Source: Pascua guehoae (taxonomy: Eukaryota > Basidiomycota > Tremellomycetes > Trichosporonales > Trichosporonaceae). From it: DNA of 64,000 bases. The position numbers and the translations under genes are program-made. The notes beneath the pieces were generated by a model, which saw nothing but the letters and a program-made list of their open reading frames with translations, did no database searches and had not been told where the DNA came from. Location: positions 1,058,196 to 1,122,195 of the forward strand of contig BCJX01000013.1 in the NCBI GenBank assembly GCA_001600415.1, read 5' to 3'. Shown here piece by piece: positions 21,963 to 33,907 of the stretch; position 1 is the stretch's first letter; each line of letters begins with the position of its first letter.

Positions 21963-24582
21963 TCAAAGGCAACGACGTTTGGATTGGTGAGTGGGGGCGG
22001 GCTGCGGGGTGGTCGCCGTGCGCTTCTTGCTGCTCGCCGTCTTCTTCTTCTCCTTCTTCTTCTTCTCCTTCTCCATGGTCGCAGCACGGTCGAGCACCAG
22101 CGTCTTGCCGCGCTCCCGTGTGATGAAACGACGGATAGATGCACCGGTGCGCGTGGGGATCGCCTTAATGAGGTTGGCAGTGATGATGCCGCCGTCCTTG
22201 AGCACCTGTCTGAAATGTTAGGATGTTATGACATGGTACCAACTCCCTGTTCCCAAACGACTTACTCCGCGTACGCATCCAACTCGCGCTTCGTCCAGAA
22301 GCGCCCCACTGCGGCGTTCTTCCTCGCCTCGGTCGCCTGGAGACGCCGCACGTATGCGCGGGCAATCTCCATCAGCGTCGACCGGGCGAGGTTCACGCCA
22401 TCCTCTTGGGCCGCTTCGACTGCGGGTTGTCAGTGCCACATCCACAATAACTCCTATCAACATACAGATGCGAGCCCGAAAGCGCCCGCGGTCATCGTTG
22501 GTCATTCCCTCAAAGGTACCCTCGACAATCTGGAGTGTTAGACTAGGCCGTTTGTCTTGGAGTCCTACCGCAATCTGGTCCTCCAGGGTCTCCCCTGGGA
22601 TCCCCTATCGGTTAGCTTCCACTACCGTGTCACTCAACGATTCTGAACACTTACCTCGGATGCGTGTGCAATCCAGCTTTCAAGCTGGTCGCCCTTGGTG
22701 GCGTCGAGCAGGTAGGTACCTGCCACAGCGCTCTTGTCGTAGACGAGGGTACCGTCCCTTTCGATGAAACGGCCCTCGTACACGCCCCTGAGGACTGTAG
22801 TGAAATTGTCAGCTGCGAAGCTGAAACCTTGTGGGACTTCAGTTGACTCACGGACGTCGATTATTCGGCTTGCCTTGTTGCGAAGAGGGAAGGAGACACT
22901 CCAACCTCGCTGGGCTTGGGAGCCCGAGACTCCTGTTGGCTCAGGAAGGACCGGGTAGCCGCCGAAGGCCCACACTGCAGTCGTTAGTTGGACCCAGGAT
23001 GCATCTACACTCACTCAGGCCCAGTCCCAGACATCCCCGGATGTGTGAGCTGAAGTGGGTCTTCTTGTACTTGTTGCCTTCTTTTGTGTTCTTCAGCACA
23101 CTTTCCTCCTGGAGGATGGTGTGCGTAATGCCGAAAAGCTGACATTAGCAGAGAACTCTAAGGATGAACTCACGGTCATGAACTCCATAATCGCACGACA
23201 CCGGTCCATCTGCTCCTCTGGCGAAAAATGCTTGTTGTTCTGGCGTCGCGCTTCGACGCCCTTTTCGAACCGCTCGTGTTGCGCAAACTCGGCCGCGTTC
23301 ATGGTCCTGAACTTTGACGCGGGGAGGCCTTCGAGCAGTGCATTGAGAACTTCATGGAGGTTCTCAGCATTGGGGAAGATTTCCCCGCAGAGGTAGACGA
23401 GCAAGCAGATGATAACGCCGTGTGCACGGTTGTGCTTGCGGTAGATGTCGACAATGAAGGTGACCCAAAACCGGATGCGATCATCCGCGAGTCGAGTGAA
23501 CGCAAAACATGCGGCGATGTGAGTGTCGATCAGGTTGCCGATGTTCCTGTCCCCAGCAATCTCCTGGCCCTTGTGGTCCCAGGCAATGAGCATTAACTCC
23601 CAAATGTGATTGAGAGTCCCGGGCGTGTCGTGTACCGCCGTACTCAGCGTACTGACGCCACCGCACGTCGAACGCCGTGTTGGTGTACCCGATCGAATAC
23701 TTTCCTGCTAGGTTAGGCTCCGTTGTGACGCAGGAGTGCAGTGTGCTTACCCGAAGTGGGGTCCTTGAGCGTGTAGACGCTGATTGAGGCTTCACCGCGC
23801 ATGTTGAGGTTACCAGCGGCCTTGACAATGTTGTCGATAGCCACACGACGGCCGCTCCTCTTTGCAACCTCAAAGGCCTTCATGACCCCTGGGTAGTCAC
23901 AAAGGATGGCGAATGCAGCCTGCAAATAAGAGACAGCAGGCGCCAATGATCCCCCCTGTTCGGGGGCAATGAGGTCGAGGAGACGGGCGCGCTGACGATG
24001 CGACATGAGGTCCACGTTGGCGGGGCTCCGCAAACGCCCGTCGTCGTCCTTGACCCAAACACACAGCCGTTCGCCATTCTCGGCGGCAGTCGTGTACGCG
24101 TCGGCGACAAGGTCAAACAGAGCAAGGGCCTGCTTGACCTTGTGAGTATCAAGCACCTTGAACCGTTCCTCGATGTGGTCGAGGAGGTCGTCCAGGTGCT
24201 GGTCGGCCTTGGTAAGTTCTGGGAGTCAGAGAGCGGAAGGAAGCAGTAGCAAGGAAGCTGCTCACCAGGCGAGGCGGCCGCAACCGTTGTGCTTAATGAG
24301 GGAGGCGAGGCGGCTGGAACTGTCGTGCTCGAAGATGCGACTTTGCCGGGCGAGTTTGAGGGGTTGGCTCGGTCGTACTGTTAAGCGTCAGTGAAATAGT
24401 GCGGGGAGTGAATCTAGCTAGACTTACCGGCTTGCTCCTCTTGCCCTGCCGTCCCTTGCGCTCTGGAGCTTGGCTGTTGGACTGCTTTTGTTAGCAATGT
24501 AGTCTGTGTAGTGGGCGGTTCAACCAGCTTGACTTACGCCTTCCTTCCCCAAGCGCTCCTTCTCTTTCTTGGTTTTGAACAT
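21963..24582 (-). CDS. Large unrecognised protein, possible GIY-YIG/T5orf172-like segment
   Basis: A minus-strand gene of about ten or more exons. It starts MFKTKKEKERLGKEG (ATG at 24582) and ends in a lysine-rich tail (KEKKKKEKKKTASSKKR) at 21963, so nuclear or nucleolar residence is plausible. The N-terminal third is helical (HLDDLLDHIEERFKVLD...). A central stretch, SVYTLKDPTSG joined to KYSIGYTNTAFDVRWRQYAE (about 23640-23790), resembles the Y...KIGYT...R pattern of T5orf172/GIY-YIG domains; this is a weak, by-eye match. Further exons carry FPLRNKASRIIDVR, GVYEGRFIERDGTLVYDKSA and ARAYVRRLQATEARKNAAVG. No family is named with confidence. Exon limits are approximate, but the continuity of splice signals supports one gene. 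Confidence 0.6.
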
Positions 24583-24622
24583 CGGGGTTTGCGAAATGGC
24601 AACCGGCGATGAGGGTGGAGTG

Positions 24623-24623
<1 letters not shown>

Positions 24624-24698
<75 letters not shown>
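24624..24698. repeat. (GA)n microsatellite, about 37 units
   Basis: An uninterrupted GA dinucleotide run lies about 40 bp upstream of the start codon of the gene at 21963-24582, so it is in that gene's 5'UTR or promoter as a CT tract on the sense strand. Confidence 0.95.
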
Positions 24699-24700
<2 letters not shown>

Positions 24701-25204
24701 TGGAGTTGCTGATGAGCGACGGGTTAATGAGAATGAAATGGCTGAGAGACAGCAACTAAACGAGATTTGGAGGAAAGATTGGGTGCCGGGGGAAGGGCCA
24801 GGTGCCAAATAGAGGGAGTATAGTGCAGAGGAAAGGTGCAGTAAATGCAGAGCTCTCTGTACAGTATCAAGGGCTCGGGCGGGTGCCGAAGATCGGCACT
24901 GCATGGGTCAAATTCTGTCGAGATGAGAGAAGAAGCGATGCATGAATAATTTAGAAGGGTATGAGTGTTATATACTGTACAACTAGGGAGACGAGACGTT
25001 ATGGTTGCTATGTGGCAAATGGATGCGAGAGTGGCAGAAGTGCCACTTTGACACATCCTTCCCCCATTCTTCCACTCAATCCTTTCCTTTTTAGCTTGCC
25101 GTTTGACCATCACTTCACTTCCTTTCCTTCTTTCACTCTCTACTTCATCCTTCGTTTTCACTCTACTTCATCCTTTGCGACTTCCCCCCTTCGGTCTCGG
25201 CGAT
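24699..25204. other. Divergent intergenic promoter region
   Basis: Spacer between two divergent genes. On the plus side, the last 150 bp are strongly pyrimidine-rich (CCTTCCTTCTTTCACTC-like), as before many genes in this window. No other feature is seen. Confidence 0.45.
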
Positions 25205-25901
25205 ATGTCATCATCCAACACGTGAGTATTGGTCTATCACAATACCCCAGTCATTCTCCATCCGCTTGCCAGTCTGTCGTGGTGGAGATGGGGTTTGCGC
25301 AAGGTAGACGTTCGAGCCGATAGGGTGTAGCAAGGTGGCGATGTATGTTGTAGAAGACTAGGTTATACATTCGCCGAGGGTATCTACAAGTACAAGGGGT
25401 GTCTTATATATACCATCGCCGAATGCATGGTACTCGACATCAGCCCCAGGGGTGAGGGTGATGCGCGCGACAATGACGTAGCGTCGGGGTTCGGTAGTCG
25501 AACCAGCTGGTGACGAGGAGAAGTCAGTGGAGCGAGCATCACACAGTCCAAGGACACAATAGTGACACCAACAGGCAAACCCTCCACAAGGCCGTCGAGA
25601 CCTACGCAAAACGGACGGGCAATTCAAACAAAGTGTTTCAGTTGGCTCGACCTCCCGCACCAAGGCTCCCAACAACAGCAGCTGGGTCGACCGGTACCTG
25701 CATGCCTACCATGGCAAACCAACCATGTTCGACCTCATCGGTAACCAGTCTCCCAGCGGCGGGGCTACCTTGGGCGGCCTCGTGGAAGCCGACAGGCGCT
25801 CCGTCCACTCGACTTCCTCTGTGTGGACGGCTGGGAGCGAGTCGTCCTACTCCCTGTACTCCCAGGACAGCAGGCGGGAGGACTGGGGCCGCTTCATGTG
25901 A
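25205..25901 (+). CDS. Short orphan protein (152-153 aa)
   Basis: A spliced model: ATG at 25205, a 17-nt first exon ending before GTGAGT, exon 2 25354-25509, exon 3 25575-25640, then a short 38-41 nt intron and a final exon to the TGA at 25899-25901. The last exon has clear coding bias and encodes a Ser-rich acidic tail (VDRYLHAYHGKPTMFDLIGN, then SSVWTAGSESSYSLYSQ, ending DWGRFM). Exon 3 reads QTLHKAVETYAKRTGNSNK. No family is recognised. The third intron has a weak donor (GTTGGC), so a frameshift or another structure is possible. The opposite strand of exon 2 also shows coding-like bias (RRYVIVARITLTPGADVEY), so part of this locus could belong to a minus-strand gene. Confidence 0.4.
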
Positions 25902-28900
25902 CCTGCACCTGTGCAGGCAGAGGATGCCTCAGGCTCAGTAGCTCAGTAGCTTAGTCTTAGAAATGGACGCAAAACGCACCGTTTAACTGGCAACTGGCAG
26001 CCAAGGGTTTGACGCGGCGCCGTATGCGGCGCCGCGCAGTGGTGTGATGGGCAATTGGAAATTGGTAGTCGAGCCCTGGGGTTGCGCTATAAGCCATGTG
26101 GCCATGTGCACGCCAGTACCAGCAACTGCAACACCAAAGCACAGAGGGTGTGTCGACTGCCAGTCTCCTACTGCATACATCGCCACTTTGCTACACCCCA
26201 TCGGATCGAACGTCAATCTTGCGCAACCCCAGCCCCACTACACCAGGGCAACAGTTCAGTATGAGTTATCACATAAACTTGCTCTCAAGCTCTGTGTCCT
26301 TTACACACTTACATAAATTACCTTGCAGTTCTGCAGTGCCATTTATAACGTCTAGGCCAATGAACTATGTAAATTCTGTTATGTGACCCCCATATTACAG
26401 TTGGAAGAGCACGGACAACTCATTTTGCCAGCCAGGACGCCGCTTCGGATTTGGTGGTGGAATTCTTCCTTTCCGGGCCTGCAGTGCCTTTCCAATAAAG
26501 GCACAGTCCTTTCCGGTACACGACTAACCTCACCGGAGTGTAATCACCTGGGAGTTTGACTGGAATGGAAAGAAAGACTGTTCTAAGTCTCCTACGCAAG
26601 CGTGTATTTTCTGGCTTTGACACCTCGTCGACAGTCAACCCTAGGCCTGCCTAGCTCTATCCGGCAGACCCTAACCCCACGTGCTGTGCACCCAACTGAG
26701 AAGCCCGCTATGCCACGGGGGGCGGCGCCCCTGTCCTGCCTGCTGATCCCTGCCTGGGCTATCTCGTTTTGTTTCCCTCAATCTCTGTATAAAACCCTGG
26801 CAGCGAAGAGGTATCTCCTGCTAGAGCAGAATGCTTCACAGCCTCCCCCTCAACCCACATTCTCTGAAAGTGGCAAACCGTGGTTTCTATGAGACTCAGG
26901 CGCTTCCCGTGCCCTCGAAATCCCATGCAGGCCAGGACATTTGCACCCCCGTGTCCTCTGTTAACCTGCAATTTCGTCCCCGATCCTGTGCAACCTCTTT
27001 GCTCTCTGAGCCGCCGCTGGGACATGATTTGTCTCTTGGAAACCCGTGCAACCCATACCCACTGCACACTCGTGTGTGGGCCCCCCGCTGACCTATGTAT
27101 CCTCCAGTCTATCCGGTCTCCCCCTCCTCCCTAACTCACCCCCGCCCACTCCTGCCAGCGCCAACAAAACGAACACCCACACAACCCCACTATATCTGTA
27201 TGTCATAAAACTCAAGGTGGGTAATTACTGTGCCGCAGCAGGATGAGTAACGGTGTTCGACCTTAAGGCGTGCTCGGAGGCCTTTTATTCTCCTTGCCCC
27301 GTTCTATTCTCTTTGCCCCCATTCTCCTCCCTCTCGACTGTGAAAATGTTCACCTGGGTTCCGTGATCCCTCGTAGCGTACATCTGAATCGACCCCGAGC
27401 GCCTGATTCCTGTTAAATCCGAGACTATAGAGGCCGAGCCTCTGAGATTATCCGCACCTCTAGTACTTTAATATCGTCGCTCATATCTCGCACCTCTCTC
27501 ATGCAACGTCGTCTACACCAATTCCTGCCCCGGAGACGCCAGGGTGACTCCTGGAGCAACCCAAATCTTCAAGCCCAAGGCACGCTCCACCCAGGCCTTT
27601 CCGAATGGCATTTCCACATGTCGTGTTCCACACGGTGCTGTCTGCCCACACAGACTTTTTACCCACCACCCTGTCGTCCCATCTTAGTGTGCCCAACTCG
27701 TGTGTTTCTTGGCCCTTGCCCGTGACTTGGTACCCGCACACAACTGGATTTACTGCCAGGCACACGCTTACACCCCGTGATCTGCCCGATCCCTAGAGTA
27801 CCTAATCCACACTGCCTGACGAGCACGAGTCGGAATGGCCTTGATGAGAGACGGTAGGCATGTGATGCTGACTGGAGGAAACTCGTTGCCATGTGAGCCT
27901 CTGATCTCACACGGCAGAACACGGTGCTTGCCGAGAAAGGATCTAAAAGTCAGAGTTGTCCAGAACGAAGAATGCCGGCAGTCCCCAAGCAGGAGGTTGG
28001 AAGCGGGTGGTGTATCACCTTTGAGCGATCTGTTGGTTGGCCCGAGCTCGAACGAGCTGTGCGCTCGCTCACTGTGCGTGCTCGCTCGCCCTGCGCCCTC
28101 GCTCGCTCGCACATAGTATATAGGCCATCTTGGTAGGCTGTATTCAACATGCATCGCTCTATCGCTCCATTCCTCGCTCGACACGATCATCATGGCACCG
28201 TCACCGCCGACCTGCCTGAATACGCTGGGATCCCATGTTCGCGACCAACTCACGCCATCCTGACTTCGAGCTGCTTGGCTTTTGTCGCGCTGAGGAAGTA
28301 ATCCCCTCCTAGGGCACTGGCATCGCAGACTGTCGTAACGAGCGTTGCATGAGAGAGAGAAATAGAATTCAAGTACAATGGCATAGGACAATCTCGAGGT
28401 CCTACGACCTAATCAACTGGACCCTTTTTCGAACCGTTGCATGCATAGCTTGTAGGACTGCACTTCACCCCTACATTGACCCAGAGAGCTTGGGACAACT
28501 TGGCGCGTGAACCTGTACCCAAGTGATGGTCTCGGGACTTTCCACGCGCTTCTGTGCATACCGCGGTACATACTGACTCGTACAATTCAAGAAATGGATC
28601 ACAGCAATCCATCTTGGGTGGACCTTTAGCATCTGGCGACTGTGGTTGGCTCGGTTCACCGCGAGCACTGTGTGTGCACTATTCCCATATCCATTTCTTG
28701 TGCGTCCCATAGCCGGTGTGAGCCGGTGTGTCCGGGTGGACGTAGTGTCGGTTGACACAATTAACTTAGTTGGTCGCGATGTCGGCATCCGGGTGAAAGA
28801 TACGAGAGGCCATAAGGAGGCAAGCCCGCAATTTTTCAGCAACTAAGGCGGTTTCTACACCTTGCCCAGAGGCTGCCAGGCGAGAGGATGTGCTTTAACA

Positions 28901-29067
28901 AGCTGACAGTGTCTCACTACAGTACTGTACTCGACTCTCCCCTCCCTGGGTGGCCTCACTAATCCTAACGTACATGTGTGTCCGGAAAATCGTGAGACTG
29001 CCACACTGAGCTCACAGTGCCTCTAGAGGGCCATGAGGAGCAAATCCCGGAGAGAACAAACAGGGAA

Positions 29068-29347
29068 TACAGGTGCGACTGGAAAGTATTCAGACTGCCT
29101 TGCTCGGTGGCATGCACGCAGAGTCTCGTACGGGAAATACTGGAACATGTAGGGTCCGTTGGCTCCCACCTTGTCTCAAGATCGTAGTCGTTGATGTGCG
29201 TAGTGGACAGTGAGCACGGTATGGTAAAAGGTTACCTCATGCACGACCTCCTACTCGTGCCATCTATCTAGACTTAGAACTGGTACGGACAAGGCGAATC
29301 TGACTGTCTAATTAAAACATAGCATTGCGAAGGCCAGAAAATGGTGT

Positions 29348-29386
<39 letters not shown>

Positions 29387-29504
29387 AGTGAAGAAATTCA
29401 GCCAAGCGCAGGTAACCGGCGGGAGTAACTATGACTCTCTTATGGTAGCCAAATGCCTCGTCATCTAATTGGTGACGCGCATGGATGGATTAACGAGATT
29501 CCCA

Positions 29505-29546
<42 letters not shown>

Positions 29547-29649
29547 AGGAGCTCGATATAAACCCTGTGGAAGCTGCGTGGTTTCCACATGGCCATCGCC
29601 ATGCTACTGGGCGGGGGGAAGGAGACCGAAGGATTGTGCGTGTGTGTGT

Positions 29650-29713
<64 letters not shown>

Positions 29714-30172
29714 TGCGGGAGGGTTGGACGACAGGACGGGTCTGTGTTGAATTTCTCTAGCACCGTGCAAATTCTCTGTCTTTCTTCTTTTGCACGGATC
29801 GGTTTCATCTATTATATAAAGCAATCTTGCTGGAGACAAACCATGTGGTCGACATGGGGAGACCACATGGCCCTGGGAAGAAAGAGGAGGGGGCGCAATA
29901 ACTATGTCCCCCAAGGATACAAGGGGAGAGATATACACAGGCCAAAGGCCACGGGTCTACCGAGGCCACGGGTCAGCAGGGGACATAGGATACAGGCACA
30001 CAGAGAACGCGCGTTACGAGCAGACATTGCAACATTGCTCTAGCAGCGGGCAAATAGTGGGTCTGTTTTAATTTGGCCGCTTAGTGACTAGTTGCATTGA
30101 CGTAAATACAGTCCATGCCAACGTCGACCGAGCTCAATGTAGCAGTCTCAATACTTTCCGGTTGCACCTGTA
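29068..30172. mobile_element. Inner 1.1 kb inverted-repeat element
   Basis: The ends TACAGGTGCGACTGGAAAGT (29068) and, reverse complemented, TACAGGTGCAACCGGAAAGT (30172) continue as TATTSAGACTGC-like sequence and match over about 32 bp with four or so mismatches. TA lies at both edges. The interior has no recognisable transposase; its longest frame runs through a GT microsatellite. It also has inverted CCATGTGG/CCACATGG words near 29840-29870. It looks non-autonomous and belongs to the same terminal-repeat family as its host. Confidence 0.65.
29636..29712. repeat. (GT)n microsatellite
   Basis: About 38 GT units with a single TA interruption near 29653. It lies inside the inner inverted-repeat element. 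Confidence 0.95.
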
Positions 30173-30435
30173 CCATTCCGTCGGAAGTGTGGCCGACTTT
30201 GTACCTTTGGATTGATCCACAGAGTGTCTTGAGCGACCGCAGCCTCACATGCACCCATGGCTAGTGCGACAGTCTCACGACTCTCCAGATGCACTTGTAA
30301 GCTGTACAGGACGGTCGTCCCAACAAGGTCGCACCTTGCAGCATGTATCAGGTATGTCCGTGACGTTCATGGAGTTAATCTACAATGCAAACGTGGTGCA
30401 TCCCTGCACACCACACACCGGGACGCTGGGGGCAA

Positions 30436-33400
30436 TCAATGGTTCTGGTTCTCGAGGTCATCCAGGAAGCCAATCCACTGCTTCTTGTACAGTGCGCCGC
30501 GGTAGGTCCCGCGCGAGTCGGTGACGAGGATCTGGCGCGCGCCGAGCTTGACAAACATTTCCTGTGCGAGCTCGAGGGGCGAGTGCATCTGCACGGTGAT
30601 GGGTGCACGGTCAATGTAGTGGCTCAGGTCGTACGGGTTGTGCCTTCCGTCTGTGCTCTCCGAAAAGCTGAAAATGCTCAGGCGCGAGCTGCGTGTCAAC
30701 CCGTCATCGGGGAGGAGGTTGACGACGGCGTCGGGCTCGTCCTGCAGTGTCGTAAGGGCGTGCTCGAGCTCGTTGATGCCGAGGAAACCAAGGACGCGGA
30801 GGACGGGGTACGTGCGTCCCTCGCGGTCGACGGCGGGCTCCTTGATCAGGACGGGGAAACCAGCGTCGGCGTAGCCGAGGCGCACGAGCTCGAGCATGCT
30901 GCCCGTAAGCTCGCGTACCGTGTGCGGCTTGTCGGCGCGGAGTGTAGGTGCAGCCCTGTCCATCTGAGGCTTGTCAGCATAACGTCACGGCCGACTGGTC
31001 CAAACTCACCACCTCGGAGACGAGCATTCCGCCCCACAGGTACTCCTCCTTGTTGCTGAGGTACGGAAGCTTCTTGAGCTCAATGACCAGCTCGTAGATT
31101 CCGCGCTTCTCGATACCGTCGGCGACCGTCTTGGCGACAAGGACGGCGAACATGACGGGAACGACATAGGTGAGAGTACCCGTAAGCTCAAACATGATGA
31201 CGGCGAGGGAGACGGTGGTGCGCGTAACGCCCGCAAGGGTGGCTGCGGCGCCGACCATGGCGTACATTCCCGGCACGACGCATCCGTTTGCTCGGCAGCT
31301 GTCAAAGATGGGGATGAACGGGTGGTGGAACTCGACCCATTCGAGGAGAACACCGACGATGCGACCAAAGCACGCGCCAATGACCAGCGACGGGATGAAG
31401 ATACCTGCAGGGAGGACGATACCAAAGGTGATGATCGTGAGGCATGCCTTGATGATGAGAGCGCCGCCAACAACCTTTACGATTGGCCAAATGTTGTACC
31501 GGCTGTCAACGCACAGTGCACTTGTCGATTCGGGGGTGCACTCGGAAAAGAGCTTGGCCACGAGCTCGGTACCACCCAAGCGTGTGTAGGGGTTTAAGAA
31601 CGAGACGACGCACGTGAGTGCCGTGACCAGCGCAACCTCGACAATCGGGTGGCGCGCAACCCACGTTCCCTTGCGAATGTCGCGGCTCCAGCGAATGTTG
31701 AGACGCGAAAAGAAGGCGCCGTACAATCCGCCAAAGATGCCGAGGAGGAGGAAGACGGCAAACTCCCAGTACTGGTAGTCCTTTTCGTAGGTGACTGCGA
31801 ACAGGACAATGGAGCCGTTGCCATATGGGTTGAGGGCGCGAAGAGTCATGGCCGCGCATGCGGCGCACCAGAAGCTACGCCACATGACCTTTGGCGGGAA
31901 GTAGTACGAGACCTCTTCCAGCGAGAAGAGGACACCGCCGATCGGGGCACCAAAGGACACGGCCACACCGGCGGCGCAAGCAGCCGAGAGCATCTCACGG
32001 CGCTTGCCCTCATTCTGCTCGTACTTTGAAAACGCACGCGAGGTAATGTTGGCAATGCACGAGCCAATGTGGACAAAGGGACCCTCCTTGCCCAGTGACA
32101 GTCCCGAGCCGACAGACAGTGCGAGGCCGACGCTCTTGACGACCAAAGTCGACACGCCAAGGTAGCCGTGGATAACAAAGCCTGAGAGGATCGTCTTGAT
32201 CTCCGGGATACCGGATCCGGCCGCCATGTAGATAACCGGGCGAGGTGGTTCGGGAGGTGGCGCGGGAGGCTCTTCGTCGTCTTGGGTCTGAAGGAGAGGC
32301 TGGCGCTCGCCAGTAGCCTTGTGAGGCGAGTTGATGAGGGGGCTTCGCGCGTCAACGACAGGGCCCAGGAACGCAGAGTCTTTGGACGTGACGTGCGTGG
32401 ATGACGAGGTGAGATAGATTGTGAGCGCAGAGGCCATGCAGGCGATGGTAATGGCGACGAAAGAGTAGGCGAAGAACTCGGGTGTGCCCCAGAAGGCAAC
32501 ATCGGGCTCGTTGTCTCCGCCGGAAAAGTACTGTCCCCACTCCATCCAGTCGCCGCACTCTTCCTCGTCGCCACTGGATGGGTCTGGGTGCCCACGTCCT
32601 CCGCGTGGCGCGCAGCAAAAGCGCTTGGCCGTGAACAATGCGCTGGTGCAGTAACCCTCCTTCAAGTCGAAGAAGGCCATCTCGGAGCGAATGATCAAGA
32701 ATGCAACGCAGGCCGTGAGGATACCAATGATGGTGACGACCAGCCAGCCCTGGAGGCGATCCCACGCGTTCCAGACGGCACCGCGGAACGAGCGGCGGCC
32801 GAGGGACCGGACACGCCTGATACGCGAAGACTCTTTGATGGCGTCGTGAAGCCAGTCAATGGTCACATACGACGAGTACCAGACACGGGTTCCGTTTGCA
32901 CGTTTCCCGTCGTCGTCTGGGTCGTCATAGTCGTAATCAGACTCTTCGTCGTATGTCGTGTGACGGTGGCCGAATGCCAGGGTCGAGGCTGTCCGCTTGA
33001 GTCGGCGGAAGACGGAGCCGCTCGGCGACACGGGCGACTGGACTTGTTGGACCGGCGCCAGAGTCGATGTAACGCTGAGGCCGCGGCGGTGGCCGGCGCC
33101 TCGTACGCGTAAGCTGCGTCCAGTATGCATGTGGCCGTTCTCGTCATGGCGGAAACGGGGAGTATTGACGGTGGTCGGAGGTCCCGAGTGGGACGAGTGA
33201 AAGGCAGAGGATGGAAGGGAGAGGGCGGGCGCTGGACTGCGATCCCGACGCGACGCCACCGTGTTTGACGGAGGCATGGCAATGACCGACGTGCTTGCAA
33301 TTCGTCGAGGGTCAATGGTGTTTGCTGGGCCAAGTCCCAAGGCGTCGCCACCCGGTGGAGTGGCAATGGTCGCTGCAGCACCGCCCAGAGAGACACCAAG

Positions 33401-33907
33401 AGATGTTGCTCCGTACGTGCTGCTGCGGGCCGACGCGAGAGGGCCAGCGGCGACACTGGCGCTTCGGCGCGACGAGCTCAGCCGGGGACTCGAGACGACT
33501 GGAACCGAGTCTGCGCGCCCGAGTCCTGCTGTTGTTGGAGTAGGGGTGGATGACAATCCTGTCGAAGGATAGTACATTTGCTGTTGGGCCTGGAGCTCGT
33601 TGCCAGACGTGCTCGCGGCTGTCGAAATGCGGGGGGTGCGAACCGCGGGGTCAAACGACGCCTCGGACGACAGAGAGATTGACGATTGGGAAATGGAACC
33701 GAGGCGTTGGGACGCCAGCGACGGTGATGTCTGGATACTGGGGAGAAAGCCTTGGGTGGGCTCGGACGTGAAGGTCGAAGGATTTGGAAAGTAGGTCATG
33801 GGTGACGGCGGCTGGCTGCGCGTGTCAGACGGCGTCGTCATGGCGCGTGGGGGTAGCACAGGACGAGAGATGGGAGGAGGGGGAGGAGGAGAAGGCGAAG
33901 GAGGCAT
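30436..33907 (-). CDS. CLC-family chloride channel/exchanger with CBS domains
   Basis: Voltage-gated CLC protein, probably of internal membranes (Golgi, endosome or vacuole) as for yeast Gef1. Two exons (33907-31010 and 30963-30436) encode 1141 aa. Roughly the first 390 residues are Ser/Pro-rich and probably disordered. The membrane domain then carries the CLC signatures AAGSGIPEIKTILSG, GKEGPFVHIGSC (with the gating glutamate) and LPAGIFIPSLVIGACFGR. The C-terminal part holds two CBS-like segments (MLVSEVMDRAAPTLRAD... and DLSHYIDRAPITVQMHSP... ending RQILVTDSRGTYRGALYKK). The intron falls inside the first CBS segment. An earlier in-frame ATG exists at 34156, but the added residues are low-complexity UTR-like, so 33907 was chosen. 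Confidence 0.95.

Larger units (their letters stand above)
28971..30299. mobile_element. Outer MITE-like element interrupted by an inner element
   Basis: The left end (28971: TACATGTGTGTCCGGAAAAT, then CGTGAGACTGCCACACTGAGC) and the right end (30261-30299, reverse complement TACAAGTGCATCTGGAGAGT, then CGTGAGACTGTCGCAC) are inverted repeats with TA at both edges. They are homologous to the ends of the 0.2 kb elements at 491 and 63411. Subtracting the inner element (29068-30172) leaves 97 + 127 = 224 bp, close to the 213 and 195 bp of those two copies. This indicates an older short element into which the inner one inserted. Confidence 0.65.
25902..30435. other. Gene-poor region with nested inverted-repeat elements
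   Basis: 4.5 kb with no supported gene. 25902-28970 is unstructured apart from a perfect 9-bp GC hairpin at 26014-26035. 28971-30299 is occupied by nested inverted-repeat elements, annotated separately. Frames here are short or run through simple repeats. Confidence 0.55.

Noticed and set aside
24609..24812. Arg-Glu repeat protein from the GA microsatellite
   Set aside because: A simple-sequence translation with no gene context beyond the repeat.
26014..26035. Perfect 9-bp GC hairpin GCGGCGCCG-TATG-CGGCGCCGC as a terminator or regulatory site
   Set aside because: Intrinsic terminators are not expected for fungal RNA polymerase II genes and it lies more than 100 bp past the nearest stop without other signals; kept only as a note.
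29453..30043. 196-codon frame inside the inner inverted-repeat element as a transposase
   Set aside because: It passes through the GT microsatellite as a Cys-Val repeat and shows no DDE-type or other transposase motif.
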